Both the position numbers and the translations under genes were made by a program. Shown one piece after another: positions 23,421 through 38,400 of a stretch of 64,000 nucleotides of DNA. The first letter of the stretch is position 1. Each line of letters starts with the position of its first letter. Origin of the DNA: Ulota crispa (taxonomy: Eukaryota > Streptophyta > Bryopsida > Orthotrichales > Orthotrichaceae); the NCBI GenBank assembly GCA_963920765.1, contig OY987245.1, positions 17,810,727 through 17,874,726 of the forward strand, given 5' to 3'. The notes below the pieces were generated by a model, which saw only the letters and a list, made by a program, of their open reading frames with translations, ran no database searches and was not told the DNA's origin.

Positions 23421-26400
23421 CTATTAAAATCGGAACAAAGAAACATCACAATAAATGAAAACTTATAGACCATGTAATCAAGTTGAACAAATCAATTGAA
23501 ACCACACACATATGGATGTAAATATTTACACATGCATATATTTAGAAGGACTTACTTGTGAACCAATCTTGTACAATACCAAGGTCTCTAACAAATTGCG
23601 AAAGGGAATGCCTTTGTTGAAAACATGAAAATTATATACTTCGTACTGAATAAATCTAAACCTAAATCCAATTGATCACATTAAACACATGTCAAACATT
23701 GATGTTTTTATTAAGCCTAAAACATAATTGTGACTATCTCAAGAAAAAATCACAAATAAAGAAAATTAGGTTTGAATATATGTATGTACATATATATGTG
23801 TATACATGTTCGTGTGTGTGATGGTTGGCTTTTGTTTTTTATGATTGCACATACAATAAAGAATCCAAAATGTTTTTGTTATATTTTAGTGTTAAGTTTT
23901 AGATCTACATTGAAATAATACATAAGATATGTTTTAATATATGCTTTTGTGTTTGGGAACTGCTAAAGTCACATCCAAAATTGCTAATGTCACGCCTAGT
24001 GAGCATGTAATTTGATAATTTAATGCTATACTTTTTTATTCAAGTGGTCCATCATTCATTCAAACACAACATTTACACATCTTTGAAAGAAAGAAGAACA
24101 AATACAAAATTGCTATTTTTGTATGTATTTTTGCTCTAAGTAATTCAAAAGTCTTATGTTTTTAATTTCAAATTCAAACACCTCCAATTGTTTTGAACAT
24201 ACCCTTAGAATGATAGAGGTGAAACAAATCTTTTGATCCAAATTAAAAAATCAGCATTGAATTCTCACATTTCATGCTCAATACACACCTTTGGGTGTGG
24301 CGTTAGCAATTTTGGATGTTGGGCTTTAGCAATTCCCTTTGTGTTTTTGAGGATTAGTTTACTTTTTTTCTTATATGTTTGATAACTTCATGACAACTAC
24401 AACCTTTTGAGATGTTTTTTGATACAACCAAATGTTTGTTACTCCATTATATGAAAGACAAGTTTCACCATTTCAGTAGAGTATTGATTTTGGTGTAGTA
24501 TAGTTATTTGAAAAAATGTTTTTCAATCTTTAACAACTCAAGGTCCAAGCCCTTTCTTCTATGAAAGTCACTGAAAACTGCCACTTTTGGGGGAATGAGT
24601 AGAAAGGTAGGAAAAAAAGTCTTTTTTGAAAATCCAATTGTAGAATCATGTTCTAGACTATGGGAGGTACTTGTGGAAAAAAAATAAGCTCATTCTAGAT
24701 GTAGAGGAGTGAGATATTGACATCACAAGTGAAAGAAAAAAAAATTCACTACAATCCAAAAATTTCAAAACCCCTTGACCTCTCCTATCTATCTATCTAT
24801 ACTAATAATAGGCTTGGTTCCATTAGTTGGGTAGTTGGGTGTTTATAATAGAATAAAATCTCTATTAGTTGGGTAGTTGGGTGTTGCTCCAAGAAGATTA
24901 AGTGGCAGTTATGTGGCGGTTATTCTTATTTCTATGGTTATGTGGCAGTTATGGTTGTCCTTGGGGATGGGGTATACAAGGGAATAGGGGGTGGTTGCCT
25001 AGAGGAGGCGAAGCATGTAGGTAGGAATAGTACAAGTAAGCTCATTGGAACGGAAAGGAGAAGAATCTTGAAGAAGGTGATTATGAGGAAGTTCATGTTA
25101 ATTTTTTTGCAAGGACCCCCTCCAATGATGGCCCTCCGCCGGAACGGCGGGTACAAGGGTCCACTAGTATCAAAATAATTGCTCTACTCAAAATTGAAGT
25201 TTATTTTTTTCATGTAGAAGACCAAGTTAGGTAAGTGTGGGAGAATTATCAAATGAAGTGGAGGTGTAAATCATACTTTGTAAAATCCTGCAATGCAGTA
25301 AAGCCATGAAATTTGCATATTCACTAGGCAAAATCTGAGGATTTATGTAAAATTCAGAAATTCAAATTACTTGATCCAAATGGCAAAAACCGAATCTTAG
25401 TCTACTATAACTTGGAAAAAAAAGAGTCAAAAAACAAATACACAAAGAGCTCAAAAAAGTAAAGCACAAAATTTTACAAGGGGCAAAAGGAATGGAGGTT
25501 TGGGAGTCTCATACCTACTGGCAAACTAAAACTTCTCACTCATCAATCAAAAGTGAATGGTTCAAAGCTTCTCACATACATAAAAATCTAAAGAACCAAT
25601 TTCAAATTTTTGTTTTTTAAAATGCAATTTTAAAGAAGTTTTTTGGGCTGCCGTCCCTTGTTGTTCAAAAAGTCATGCACAACTTCTTCCATAAATGTCA
25701 AAATGAAGAAAAAATTAGATGTGCACGTACATCTATGAATTCCCCACCATCCTCAAAAGTTTCAAAAAAACTATAAAAATTTGTTTAGTCATAGGTACAT
25801 GCTTGAGGTCCATTTTTTCCTCAAGGGGACACTTGAGCCTTTAGGGGTTAAACTAGTAGTGATATGTTTGTGAGTTAGTATTAGAAGTGTTGATTGATTT
25901 ACGTGGATTCACATACCTCAATACATGTTTAACCCCTAAAGGATCGTTGTCACTTTGGGATCTTTTGGGTTTTGGTCATGTACCTAGGAGTAAACTACTT
26001 TATGTGATTTTTTGAAACTTTTACAGGAGATGGGAATTCAAAGATCTACGCAGACATCAAAAACTTTCTTCATTCCAACATTTATTGAAGAAGATATGCA
26101 TGTTTTTTCTGAAATTTTGGGGAGGGCTGCCCATCCAAGCAGCTCAAAAACTTCTTCATAAATCATGTATTTTTAAAACAAAATTTTGAAACTGATTCTT
26201 TAGATTTTTTCATACATGAGAAGCTTTAAATCATTTAATTTCAATGAATAACATGAAAGTTATAAGGAGTTTTTGTTTGCGGGCAATTATGAATTCTCTA
26301 CTCTAAAATAAACTTTGGAGTTCTTTATTTTACTCAATTTTCATTATTTTGGAAAAGAAAACTAAACCAAAGGAAGTAGATTGTTTATTACAACATTATA

Positions 26401-29400
26401 ACCATTGAGATTTGCATTTTTCATTTCAATAATTAAATTCTTAACAATTTAGTGTTTTGATTGATTCTCTACTTCTTTTTACTTACTAATTTTTCCCATG
26501 TGTTGTATAGTTCCAATTGATTTGAAAATTCTCCCACACATACCTAACTTGGTCTTCTACATGAGAAAAAAAAACCTCAACTTTGTGTAGAGCAAATTTT
26601 TTGATATAGGAGTGGTCAAAGGCTTTTGAAATTTTTGGGCAGTATGAAAAAAACTTTTTTCTTTACTTCATTTGTAAAAATCTCACTCCTTGTCATTTGA
26701 AATAAGCTCAATTTTTTTTCCCAAATACCTCATGCAGAGCAAGATCCTAAGGTTAGGTTTCAAAAAAACCATTCCTCTCATTCCCCAAAAGTGGCAGTTT
26801 TCAATCTTTTTCACTGAAAAAATGGCTCGGTCCTTTGAGGATTAAGCTAATTTTCTTTGAGGAAGAAAAATCTCAATACACTTCAAAGTTACTTAACCAC
26901 ATGTTTTAGATTCTTTCAGAATCAGTTGATGATTTTGTAGTTGAAACTGAAAGGCGTCTCTAGTGTCACATTAATCTAAATTTGGACTATTCATATAACT
27001 TTAACCTATCTAAAATTTAATCCATTTAGTTTTGAACTATGTAAAACATCAAGAGATGTCCTCATGTTCTGGCAAAATATCAAAACATCTCCTAGTATAT
27101 AAGCAAAAGATGAAAAAATTTGTGATATTTTGCATATATTTCCAAAAAAACAAAAAACAAAATATTTTGGTACTTTGGACTATTCAAATTTAGTTGAAGA
27201 TGACATTCTACTATAAAAAAAATTATTTTCCATATATCGAAAACTATAAGATGCATATTATTGTACAACAAACAAACAGAATTAAAACATGGCAATTTTT
27301 GTACATCTTGCCACATGCACCAGAGGTAAGTACGGTAACAAAAGAAAAAATCATATCACACTACTAAAACCACAAGGCCCTTTGTAATTTAGCATCTTGA
27401 ATTCTTGACCCCTATAATGTCACATCTCCAATCTCTTTGATATTTTATAAAACTAGGAGATATTCATTGAACTAGAGGTAATATTAGCCCCTAAAGGACC
27501 AAAGTCCCCTTGGGGGACTTTTGGGATTTCAGGCATGTACTTATGGCTAAATTACTTTGTGTAATTTTTTAAAACTTTTATTGAAGATGGGGAATTCAAT
27601 GATCTGTGTGGGCATCTAATTTTTTCCTCATTCCGACATTTATTGAAGAAGTTAAAAAAGGATTTATGAGAATTTTAGTTTGGTAGGCAGCCCAAAAACT
27701 TCTTTTAAAATTTGCATTTTTTTAAAATAAAAATTTGAGGTTAGTTCTTTAGACTTATGTATATGTGGGAAGCTTTGAATCATTCAATTCTAATTAATGA
27801 GATGAAAGTTATGAGAAGTTTTAATTTGCGGGCAGGTGTGGAGAATCTCAAAACAATGCCTACACGCAAACTAAAACTTCTCATAAATTTCATCTCATCA
27901 ATTAGAATCGAATGATTTAAAGCTTCCCACATATAAATAAGTCTAAAGAACTAACCCCAAATTTTTATTTTAAAAAATGCAATTTTTAAAGAAGTTTTTG
28001 GGCTGCCCGCCGAACTAAAATTCTCATAAATTCATTTTTAACTTCTTCAATAAATGTTGGAATGAGGAAAAAATTAGATGTCCACACAGATCTTTGAATT
28101 CCCCATCTTCCAAAAGTTTCAAAAAATCATGCAAAGTAGTTTAGCCATAGGTACGTGCGTGAAATCCCATTTGTCCCCAAAAAGGGGACTTGGTCCTTTA
28201 GGGGTTAAAGAGGATGCACAAAGTGACATTAACCCCTAAAGGACCAAGCCCTTTTTTTTGTGAAAATTACTAAAAATTGCCACTTCTAGGAGGTTTAGTA
28301 AAAAGGGATTTTGTGTTTTGTTTTTGGGAAATCCAACTTTAGGATCTTGCCCCAAACTAAAAGAAGTACTTGTGGGGAAAAAATCAGCTCATTCCAAATG
28401 GAGAGGAGGGAGATATTTACATCCAAAGTGAGAAAAAAAGTTTTTTCCATGTTGCCCAAAAATTTCAAAAGCCTTTGACCACTCTCTTAACAAAAAAATT
28501 GCTCTACCCAAAGCTGCACTTTTTTTTTTCCATGTAGGACATCAAGTTAGGTATGTGTGGGAGAATTTTCAAATCAATTGGAACTATATAGCATGTGGGA
28601 AAAAATAGTAAGCAAAAAGAAGTAGAGAATCAATCAAAACACTAAATTGTTAAGAATTTAATTACTGAAATGAAAAATGCAAATCCCAATGGTTATAATG
28701 TTGCAATAAACAATCTACTTCATTAGGTTTAGTTTTTTCCAAAATATTGAAAATTGAGTAAAATAAAGAACTTCAAAGTTGATTTTAGAGTAGAGAATCC
28801 ATAATTGCCCGCAAACAAAAACTCCTCACAAGTTTCATCTCATTGATTGAAATTGAATGATTAAAAGCTTCTCACATATGAAAAAATCTAAAGAACCAAT
28901 TTCATTTTTTTTTTAAAAGAATGTAATTTTTAAAGAAGTTTTTGGGTTGCCCGGACAGGCAATCCTCCCCAAATTTTCATAAATTCATGCATAACTTCTT
29001 CATCAAATGTTGGAATGAAGAAAAAATTAGATGCCCACATAGATCTTTGAATTCCCCACCTTCTATAAAAGTTTCAAAAAATCAAACAAAGTAGTTTAAT
29101 CATAGGTACATGCCTGAAGTCCAATGTGTCCCCCAAAGAGACAATGGTCCTCTAAGGCTTAAGGAGGTTGCCACTTTGGTTGCTTCTCTTTGATTCACAC
29201 TTTTTTGATTTTTTTAAATTTTGTGATTTTGAGGAGCTTTGGACTTTCACGATTTCATTTTTCTTTTTATATTACCAAATAACTTGAAACGTTTGTTACA
29301 TAAATCGAATGGTAAACAAACGGATTTTAGTTGTTTTATCATTGGTGAGGCCATAAAAAACGGTTTATTGTACTAAATAAATGAAAAAGTACACAATCTA

Positions 29401-32400
29401 TTTATTCCATGAAAAATTTACACCATTTTAGTTCCATGTACGGGTTTGTCTTCCAATTTACATTTTGTCACAATCCTAAGAGAATTTATTCCTAGTAAGT
29501 TTTACTAGGACAGTGGCATTGATTTTATGAATATACCTTATAAGATTATTGTTTTTTTTTTTTTTTTTTTTTTTTTTCCAATTATTTAATGATGAAAAAG
29601 GTAATGTTAAGTGTATATAATCCAATTTTCAGCTTTGCTAATTTACCAATTTATATTTAATTCAAAAAAAAAAACCAACCATATATTGCTAATTTTTAAA
29701 TTTAACATCCTTTTCTCAAGACTTCAATTTATTGAATAGAAAGACCGTACAAAAGGTCACCACTATGGATCATTAACACAAATGTTACAATTCAAAACTA
29801 GACAATGCTAGTTCATCAAAAAGACAATTGCTAACAAAGAAATCTATTTAGAAGTAGTTATCAAAATCCACTACCAGGAATAACTAAGATGGAAATTTGA
29901 TACCTATAAGTATTTATAATTACTTTTAAGGGAAAATTACATGGGTACTCTTGAAGTTTGCAATAATTTCATAGATACCTTTGCTTTTTCAGAAATTTCA
30001 TAGATACCCTTTGATCAAAAATTTCAAGTGTTTTTTTGCTGTGCATGTCATGTCCCTTCTTCCTTTTCGTGTACGCATAACAAGAAAGTAGTGTGCGTAG
30101 AAAAGGAGAAGGGAAGTGACATGCACAACAAAAAAAAACACTCGAAAATTTTGGTTCAAGGGTATCTGTGAAATTTCTCAAAAAGAAGGGTATCCGTGAA
30201 ATTATTACAAACTTCAGGGGATTCCATGAAATTTTCCCTACTTTTAAAATATTGCTTAAATAATTACCATTTTGCTGGAGCATTATGTCTTCGACCAAGT
30301 GGGGTTCCTAAGTCATATACAAAGGATTTCAATTTGTGTAAACCAATATATCCAACACACCTGCTCAAAAAGTCAAAAATTAAAATTGGTGGTTAAAATT
30401 CTTTTATAAAATACGGATTATTTTGAAACTTAAGCACAATTGACACGTACAACTATTGGTAAAATAAAATTTCTGAACATGTTTAATGAATACTTTTTTT
30501 TTTTTAAATTAGAATAATTTTCATCATTTTATTTATTGAGAAGAGCTTGTGTTGGAAGTGTTGAAAAAAACTCATTATGGTGTAAAATTTGAAACAAAAT
30601 TTGCTACACATTAATGCACATACGATGGATCATATTCATCGTGAGCCCAAAGTGTTTGGTAGTTTGTCAAATGTTTGGGTGTTATCATGGCATCTTCGTT
30701 TAATAATCCAAATGTGATTGTATCAATAATTTGAGCAATAAATAAGTTTGTGATTATGTGTGCCAGAATATACACAATCAAAATAAAATAAGCAAGTGCA
30801 CTTGAAGATATCCCACAAGAACTTTCATGATATCCGGTAGATGCTATACAATAAGGTGGTTCGTTCATAAGTTCTAACATAACACAAGACCAATTATCAA
30901 GAGTAGTAGCCTACATCATTTTAATTTATTTGTGATTAAAAACATATAAATTCTTCAAAACCTTCATACTTAAAAAAATTATACAAAAATTATACAAAGT
31001 ATAACATTTTTAGAGTACATTATAAGTATTGAATCACCACATAATTTTATTTAGTAAATTAATACACACAAAATATGATAATTTTTTACCTGAAAACTAA
31101 ATATAAATGAAGGAAGAAATCGTTCAAAATTCACATCTTTGTTGATGCATGTACCAAATTTTACATAGGGAAATGATTGGTAAAAAATCATGGCAAATTC
31201 AATAAGCCATATCATAAGTAACTCTACCACATATATTAGTGAGGGTAAGCTAACCAACACCGTGTGTACCAATTCACTTAGGTTTGGTAAAAATCTTATT
31301 ACTCGAAATATACGAAGAAGGTAAAATATGGTTCCCCAATCAAGTGCTAGGCTTCCGGGTGCTGGATATAAACAGCATGTTGATCCTAAGACAAGGATTA
31401 ATTCTCCCACATTCCACCAATCTCGACGCCAATCATGAAACTAAGATACAATTTAGATTAACAAGTTGTTGTTAATGAATTACTTATAATTTAGAAAAAT
31501 GTACAGTAAATCATTGTGTTATAAGAAAAAGCTAGGGAATTGCTAAAGCATCATTCCCGTATTGCTAATATCACACCCTAAGTTCTGTCGTGAGCATGCA
31601 ATTTGAGGATGTAATGCTAAAAATTCTTAATCCATATGGTTCATCATTCCTTTAATCATGGCTTTAGCTTCTCCTTGAAACAAAGAAGAATAAACACAAT
31701 TTTTTATAAAGACCTTTACAATATCATTACTTTTTTTTGGATAAAATTGTTTTTTATGTAATTATAAATGTTACATATTCAATTGCAAATTGAAACACCT
31801 CTAAATTCTTATGATACAAGCTTAGAGTAACAAAGATGAAACAAACTCTTCTAGTCCAACTCAAGGATTTTAGCATTGAATTCTCAATTTGCATGGTTAC
31901 AAGTTAACAATATGAGGGTGTTGTTCTAGCAATGCCCTAAAACTAGGTTGTTTTATTGTATATGTGAAACTCAAATTTACTTGTACATATAATATAATTT
32001 TATCTATGATTCTTATTAAAATCTAAAATGTTTTGCCACATTGTTGATCCATATCTAATAGAATTATGCATGTACTATATTCAACAAAAAGAAATTGTTG
32101 TCTTACAAATTCACTTCTATAGAAGGTTATATTTTAAAAATCGGCTTTAAATTTATTGCTTACTTGATTCCCTAAAAATTTTATGATTGCTTCCACCCAA
32201 TAGATAGCTACAAAGCCCGCTTCTGCAGATTTCATGGCAAAAGTTGTATACCCATCATATTGTTGAGATGCAAACAAACAATAATTTGCCAAAATTATAG
32301 TGACCATGGTGTACCGAAACCATTTTGAACAGTGCACAAATTTATAACATTCTTGTCGTATTGGATCTATAGGAATGGTTGATAACTTTTTAGGTTTCAA

Positions 32401-35400
32401 ACTTTGTGCAATTCTATTCATGTCTCGCCATAACTTTTGTCGCTCTGTCAACAACTTGGATCCCGAAATGATGCCAAATTGATCAATAAAAACTCCAATG
32501 AGAAGCCGGATTACCAGCCAATTAGTAATAACAATGAAAATAATAAAAAATGCAGAATTGTAACTTTTATTGTTTGTAGCTGGATTGTCGTACAACTTGT
32601 TAGGAATATCTTTAGCTGTATGCATGAAATAGTCAATCCAATTATCGGTTGTTGAGCAAACAAACAATGACAACATTGAAGCTCCAAAATGGTCAAAGTG
32701 TAATGGCGGATTCATCCAAACTCGTTGAGATCGTAACCCAACTTCATTCACAAAAGTGCCCACACATTGTGCTCGGTTGCTTACTGAAAGGTCAGTACAT
32801 GCAGCAAATCTATTCTTAAACATTTGTATGCCTATTGTTGCAAATATGAAATATATCACAAGAATGAACCCAAACATTGATGCTACTGCAGGCATTGTGT
32901 GTAACATAGTTGATACTAGGATTCGTAAACCCTGGATTCGTGGAATGAAACGAGTTCCTCTGATTGTATTCATAATGTGTACAATTCGACTATACGCCTC
33001 GGAAGGGGGGTTAAACCCCACCCATTGGAAAAACATATTAACAACATCAATAATGTTGAAAGGATCACCCAAGTATGCTTCTGGAGTAAATATAACACCA
33101 TAGGCAATGCTTTTTAGTGTAACATCAAATGTCCATGTCTACAAAAATATACACATTTGCATGTAGCATGTAAGACATAATCACGATTTCAAAAAACCCC
33201 ATAGTTCATATTGTGTTATGTGTATATAACCGCTTTATTTTTATATTTTCTTATAAAAGTAATCGGTGTATAGTTTAGGAATTGTTAAAGCAACACCCCC
33301 ACATTGTTAAAGTGACACCCCTCAAAGCACATATTTTGAAAACTTAAAAAATTAAATTCTTGATCCAAATGTTCCGCCATTCCTTCAATCATGACATTAC
33401 CACATCCTTGAAAGAAAGAGGAACAAACATGGATTTTTTATTGAACCTTTATAACACCATTTTTTTCCCATGTACTCATGCTTTATGTCATTCCAAAATC
33501 TTGTATTTTTCAAATTGCAAATTGAAGCATCCCCAAAGTTTATAAATATAGTCCTAGAACAATAGAGGTGAAACAATTGTTTAAGTTCAAATCAAGAATT
33601 TTAACATTAAACGTCTCACAAATTGCATGCTCACCAAACGCCTTCAAGTGTTGCATTAACAATTTGGAATGATGTTGCTTTAGCAATTTCCTAGAATTTT
33701 ACTGGTATGAATTATTTGTATAACCAAAAAAATACCCCATTATTCATTTAAAAAAATGCATAAAAACTCACAAATAAGAGGAATCGGTCCATTAAATCTA
33801 CACTGACATTATCAATAAATCCTGCTATATTTAATTGAGTTGCGACGAAGACGGCAATAACTGCACATGTCATGATAAGTCGTTTGTACCAAATGTTTTC
33901 AACTACAAACACAAGAAATCTACGTGTGGGACCATTACTTTTGAATATAAAAAGGGATTCATCAGAAAAGTACCAAGGAACATCCCTATACTTAATATCA
34001 AGCCCTTCATAATCTTCCAACTTAAATGAAATTCTTTTGCTAGAACCTCGTATAGATAATGAATGGAACAAATCTTGTTTTGTCTTAGATACAGACTTTT
34101 CAACCTTTTCATGTTCATAATTATCAATAGCATCTTCATTACTTGTACTCAAATTAGAAGAATTTGACATTGGCGTTTGCAACTCTTGCAAATGGTCAAT
34201 TGAATTAAATTCCCCTCCTTTGGTTGGTGAATTTAAATTATGAGCTAATGCTAACATAGCACTTTGAAGTGCTGTTTTTTCCTCAATGAAATCTTGATGT
34301 GTAGTTGTATTTGCAAACCCAGCGCCGACAAACAATTGAGTTGCACTTTTGCTAGGTCTTCTTGGCCTATTGATATATGGACCAAGTGGAGAATCAAAGG
34401 GTGCTGATAATGCATTGTAACTACTTCTACGCAACATGGTACTTCTGCTTGAAGAATCAAATGATGCAATGCTTGTCTTTGGACGGCTTAAAAGACGCGG
34501 ATCAAGAGATGCTCGTTCTTTACGAAGTGAAGTATTATTGGTGTTGGTCATTAGAGGTGTTTCATCAAACAACATTTGTGATTGTTGAAAACTTGTCTTT
34601 TTTTTCTTTTCAGGCGTTTCCAAGATTGATTGAAGTATGGCACTTGAACGTGGTCTACTAAGTCGTGCCGGTCGAAACCCTTCACCCTCATGTTTTGTAT
34701 TGTCCAATGAGTATGTTTTTTTACTAGGGTCATTTATGGAGTTTTCTTCAAGTTTTTGAATGTACGATTCTCTTTGATGTTCATTTAGCATTGGTACAAT
34801 ATCTATTGTGGATGAGGATGATTTTTCAACATCTATATAAGGAGTAGTTTTGTGTACTTGTGAAGGAATATTGACACGCTTCACAATTTTTGAAACGGGT
34901 ACCATAATGCTAAGATTTCTTTTGATTTTATCTACCCTTGCTTGTGTACCTTCTACTGCACCAATCACCCAATCACCAGTTCTTAATGACTTTGCATGGC
35001 TGTGTGTTGCTCGCAAAAATTTCAAGTATTCCCTCTGCCAATCAATAATTATACTTCATCATATATTTGAAAGTTTGTTAAAATGATGTATTGAAATGAC
35101 TTTGGTTATGCTAAACATTCTAGAACATTAATTAAATTAGAAAAATCAAATATTGTACACTAAATAGCATAATGTGTTCAAAATTGTTATATGTCTGTTT
35201 TTCATATTTGGATTTATAACCCTAAAGCCCTAGGGCCTTTATTTTGTCAAAAGACACTCAAAACTGCCATTTTTATGGCAAAGCGTAAAAAGGTTTGAAA
35301 ATTGGTCTTTTTGCATATCTCATTGTAAGATCTTGTACTAGACTAGTATAAAAATGTGGAAAAAAAATCAAAAACTTTGACCCCACAGATTGCAAGATAT

Positions 35401-38400
35401 TTGCATTTAAAGTGTAAAAAACAAACTTTTTTGCACCTTGCATGACTAAATTACTTGACTTTGAACTTTTTTAACTCAAAACTTTTGCACCACAAAGTTT
35501 GAAGTTTTGTTCTTTTATGGTGGAAAATTGAGTTGAGAATCTTTAGAAAAACATTAAAACAGAAAATACTTAATTTCATTCTTAAAAAAAATTAGGTAGA
35601 AGGAGGTATGAGATTGAATAAAAACTTAAATTGTTAATAACCTTGCAATGGAATAGAAACACAATAATCCCAATAGAGAGATTGTTCTAGAAAGAAAAAA
35701 ACACCCTTTCCAACAATTTTTTTGAAAAAAATGTTAAACTTGCATTCAAAAATGAAGTTTATAAGTTATTTTTCAAGGAGATGCTTGAATTGCCCAAAAA
35801 ACAAGATTGTCCATAACTTTCTCATAACAAGTCCAATTTATGGAATGAATCAAAGCTTCAAATGTAGACAAAATTGTAACCTATGAGAAAGAAAATTTGA
35901 AAAAATAATAATTCAAGTTTTTGTAAAAAAATTTGTTGCCCGATCTTGATAAATTTTTGCTTATCTAGGCATAGCTTTTGCTCTCGGGCATAGTTTGGAA
36001 TAAAAATTATATTCCCCAAAAGTTAATGTGTTTTTCTATCTTCAAAAAAAAATCAAAAAATCAGGACAAAAATTGAAACCATAGGTACGTGCCAAAAATC
36101 CCATTTGTTCCTCCAGGGGACAACAAGGCTTTAGGGGTTAAACTTTGAAAAAACAGCAAACTACAATTAGTAATTTTAGATTATTGGAGTATGAATGACA
36201 ATGAAACAAAATATTAAATTAGTAAAAAAAAACAAATGTATAACCCTATCATGTCATTTAACCCCTAAAGGCCTAAACAACTTTTTTTTGGCAACACAAC
36301 AATTATGAGTAGGTACCTATGATTGGAGATTTCCATACTTTAGGTTGAAACTTTAAGAGAAGGTGGGGACAAAGAGTATCTTTCATATGCACTAAATTTC
36401 ATGACATTTGGAATTATGAGTAAAAAGCTATGGCATGATATATTGTTTTTTCCCCAAGGTGGGCAGTCAGGCAAATTAGAAAATTTGTTTTTTTCAAAAA
36501 AAGGTTGATTTAGGAGATTTATGTGTATGTGGAAAGCTTTGAATCATTCCATTTTCATCAATGAGATGAAAGTTATGAGGAATTTTTGTTTGTGAGCAAT
36601 TATGGATTCTCTACTCTAAAATAAACTTTAGAGTCCTTTATTTTAAGAAAATTTCATTATTTTGGAAAAATAAAGCCAAAGGATGCAAGTTTTTATTACA
36701 ACATTGCAACCATTGGGAGTGGCATTTTCATTTCTATAATTAAATTCTTAACAATTTAGTGTTGTGTATCATGCTCTACTTCTTTTTACTTACTATTTTT
36801 TTCATGTGTCTTGTACAATTCCAAATGATTTGAAAAGTTTCAAAAGTGTACTCAATTTGCTTTGAAGAATGTGTCCAAAGAGTTACAACCATTTTGGAAA
36901 AAATTTCATACAAATATACCTTGTGAAGTGCACTTGCCTGAGTTTTTGCAAGGACAAAAAATGACTTTTTGTCAATTCAAACTAAAAAAATAACTTACAA
37001 TCTACATGGTGGTAATTTCTGGATTTCTTTTACACCTTTTGATACTAGTTAACTACAAGGTCTTACAGCTGCATGCATCCAAAAAATTTCATTTCCTAAA
37101 ATTTGGTATTTGTACTAGAAATGGCAATTTTGGAGTGACTTTGATGAAAACTTAGTTAAGGTTTAAAAGGCATTCTGTTATGTATTTGATAAACTTACAA
37201 TACCAAATTAAATATTTAACATAAACAAATTTAAAATCTTTTTCCAAGGATTTTTAGTTTCATTATTTTGCAACTTTAGTGTAATAAATCATTATTATAA
37301 TATGAAATCATAATACACTTACTTTTTGAATTTGTTTCTTTTGGTTATCTGTTAATTCTGTTTGTTCAAGAATTACAGCAATAATAAGATTGATCAACAC
37401 ATACGTTGTTAAAATAAAGTATATTATAAACAAATATGGAGAAATCCACCTAATAGAATTGTTACTTTTAGAGCTCTTTTAATTGATGAACTTTATTATT
37501 TTCATGAGATTTTGTTAAGCACCAAAACAAGACAAAAAAAACTTTTTTGTAATCTAATTGATATTGAGGCTTTCTACTATAGTGGTAATTGTAAATATAA
37601 AAATGTAATTTTGGAAAAATACATATACTTTTGATAATGACCTGTAACGAACTAGAGGATGCATGGCATTCCAAAGTTGATTAATCCAACTTTCTCCACT
37701 TGAAATAGTAAACCAAGTTAGCATTGCACTTAAGAATGTGTCATAGTTTTCACGAGGAATACCGCCGTCAAACATATTAAATTGACCACTATATAATTCC
37801 ATACTAATAATACTAAATACAATAGTTATGATCATATAGAAAAATGCGAGACTTCCCAAAATGTTGAAACTTCTTAAACATAATGCCTAATCAGTAAAAC
37901 AAAGATCAAAATATTCAAGTCCTTGGATGACAAGTATCCATTTTACCATGTTCATAATTAATAAATTACCAAAAATTCATATGAATAAAGAGTTATAGAT
38001 ATCCAGTATCAAAATACACACTTGCTTGCAATGAAAATCATACAAAAATATAATCCTCGGTTTACGTGATTAATTTTTGGTGATTTACCACCATTTCAAA
38101 TACTCAATTCAAACATTAGTTTAAACCAAGTTTATTCATCAAATAAAACCATAAAATACCAAAGGTGATGGTGTCTCGTCCGACTTGCCAAACTTTTGTT
38201 GCTTTGGATCATGAAAAAATCTCAATAACCTTATAGCTGATATGTTTGCCCACTCTCCCGACGTAACTCCCAAAAATGAAACCACCACCACAATTATGTC
38301 CAGGACATTCATAACTGTATCACATGTATAAAGATTGACATGAAGAAATCGCTTGATAATTGACGGTTAAGTTAATAAATACTGCCATTACTGGAAAAGA

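Larger units (their letters stand above)
23662..30267. other. Channel intron 24-25 (6.6 kb), filled with mobile elements
   Basis: Contains, in order: a MITE (23955), a TTAA-type foldback element split by a Helitron-like insert (24540-25850), three more TTAA-type elements (25933-29158), a T homopolymer (29550) and a MITE (29929). No coding exon was recognised. Confidence 0.7.

Noticed and set aside
24942..25178. 78-codon frame inside the Helitron-like element
   Set aside because: No recognisable domain, and the frame runs past the element's end into the flanking repeat.
38184..38190. A GC-AG intron donor (GCAAGT) in exon 17
   Set aside because: It appeared to fit until I recounted a run of six T, which puts the frame through to a normal GT donor at 38159.
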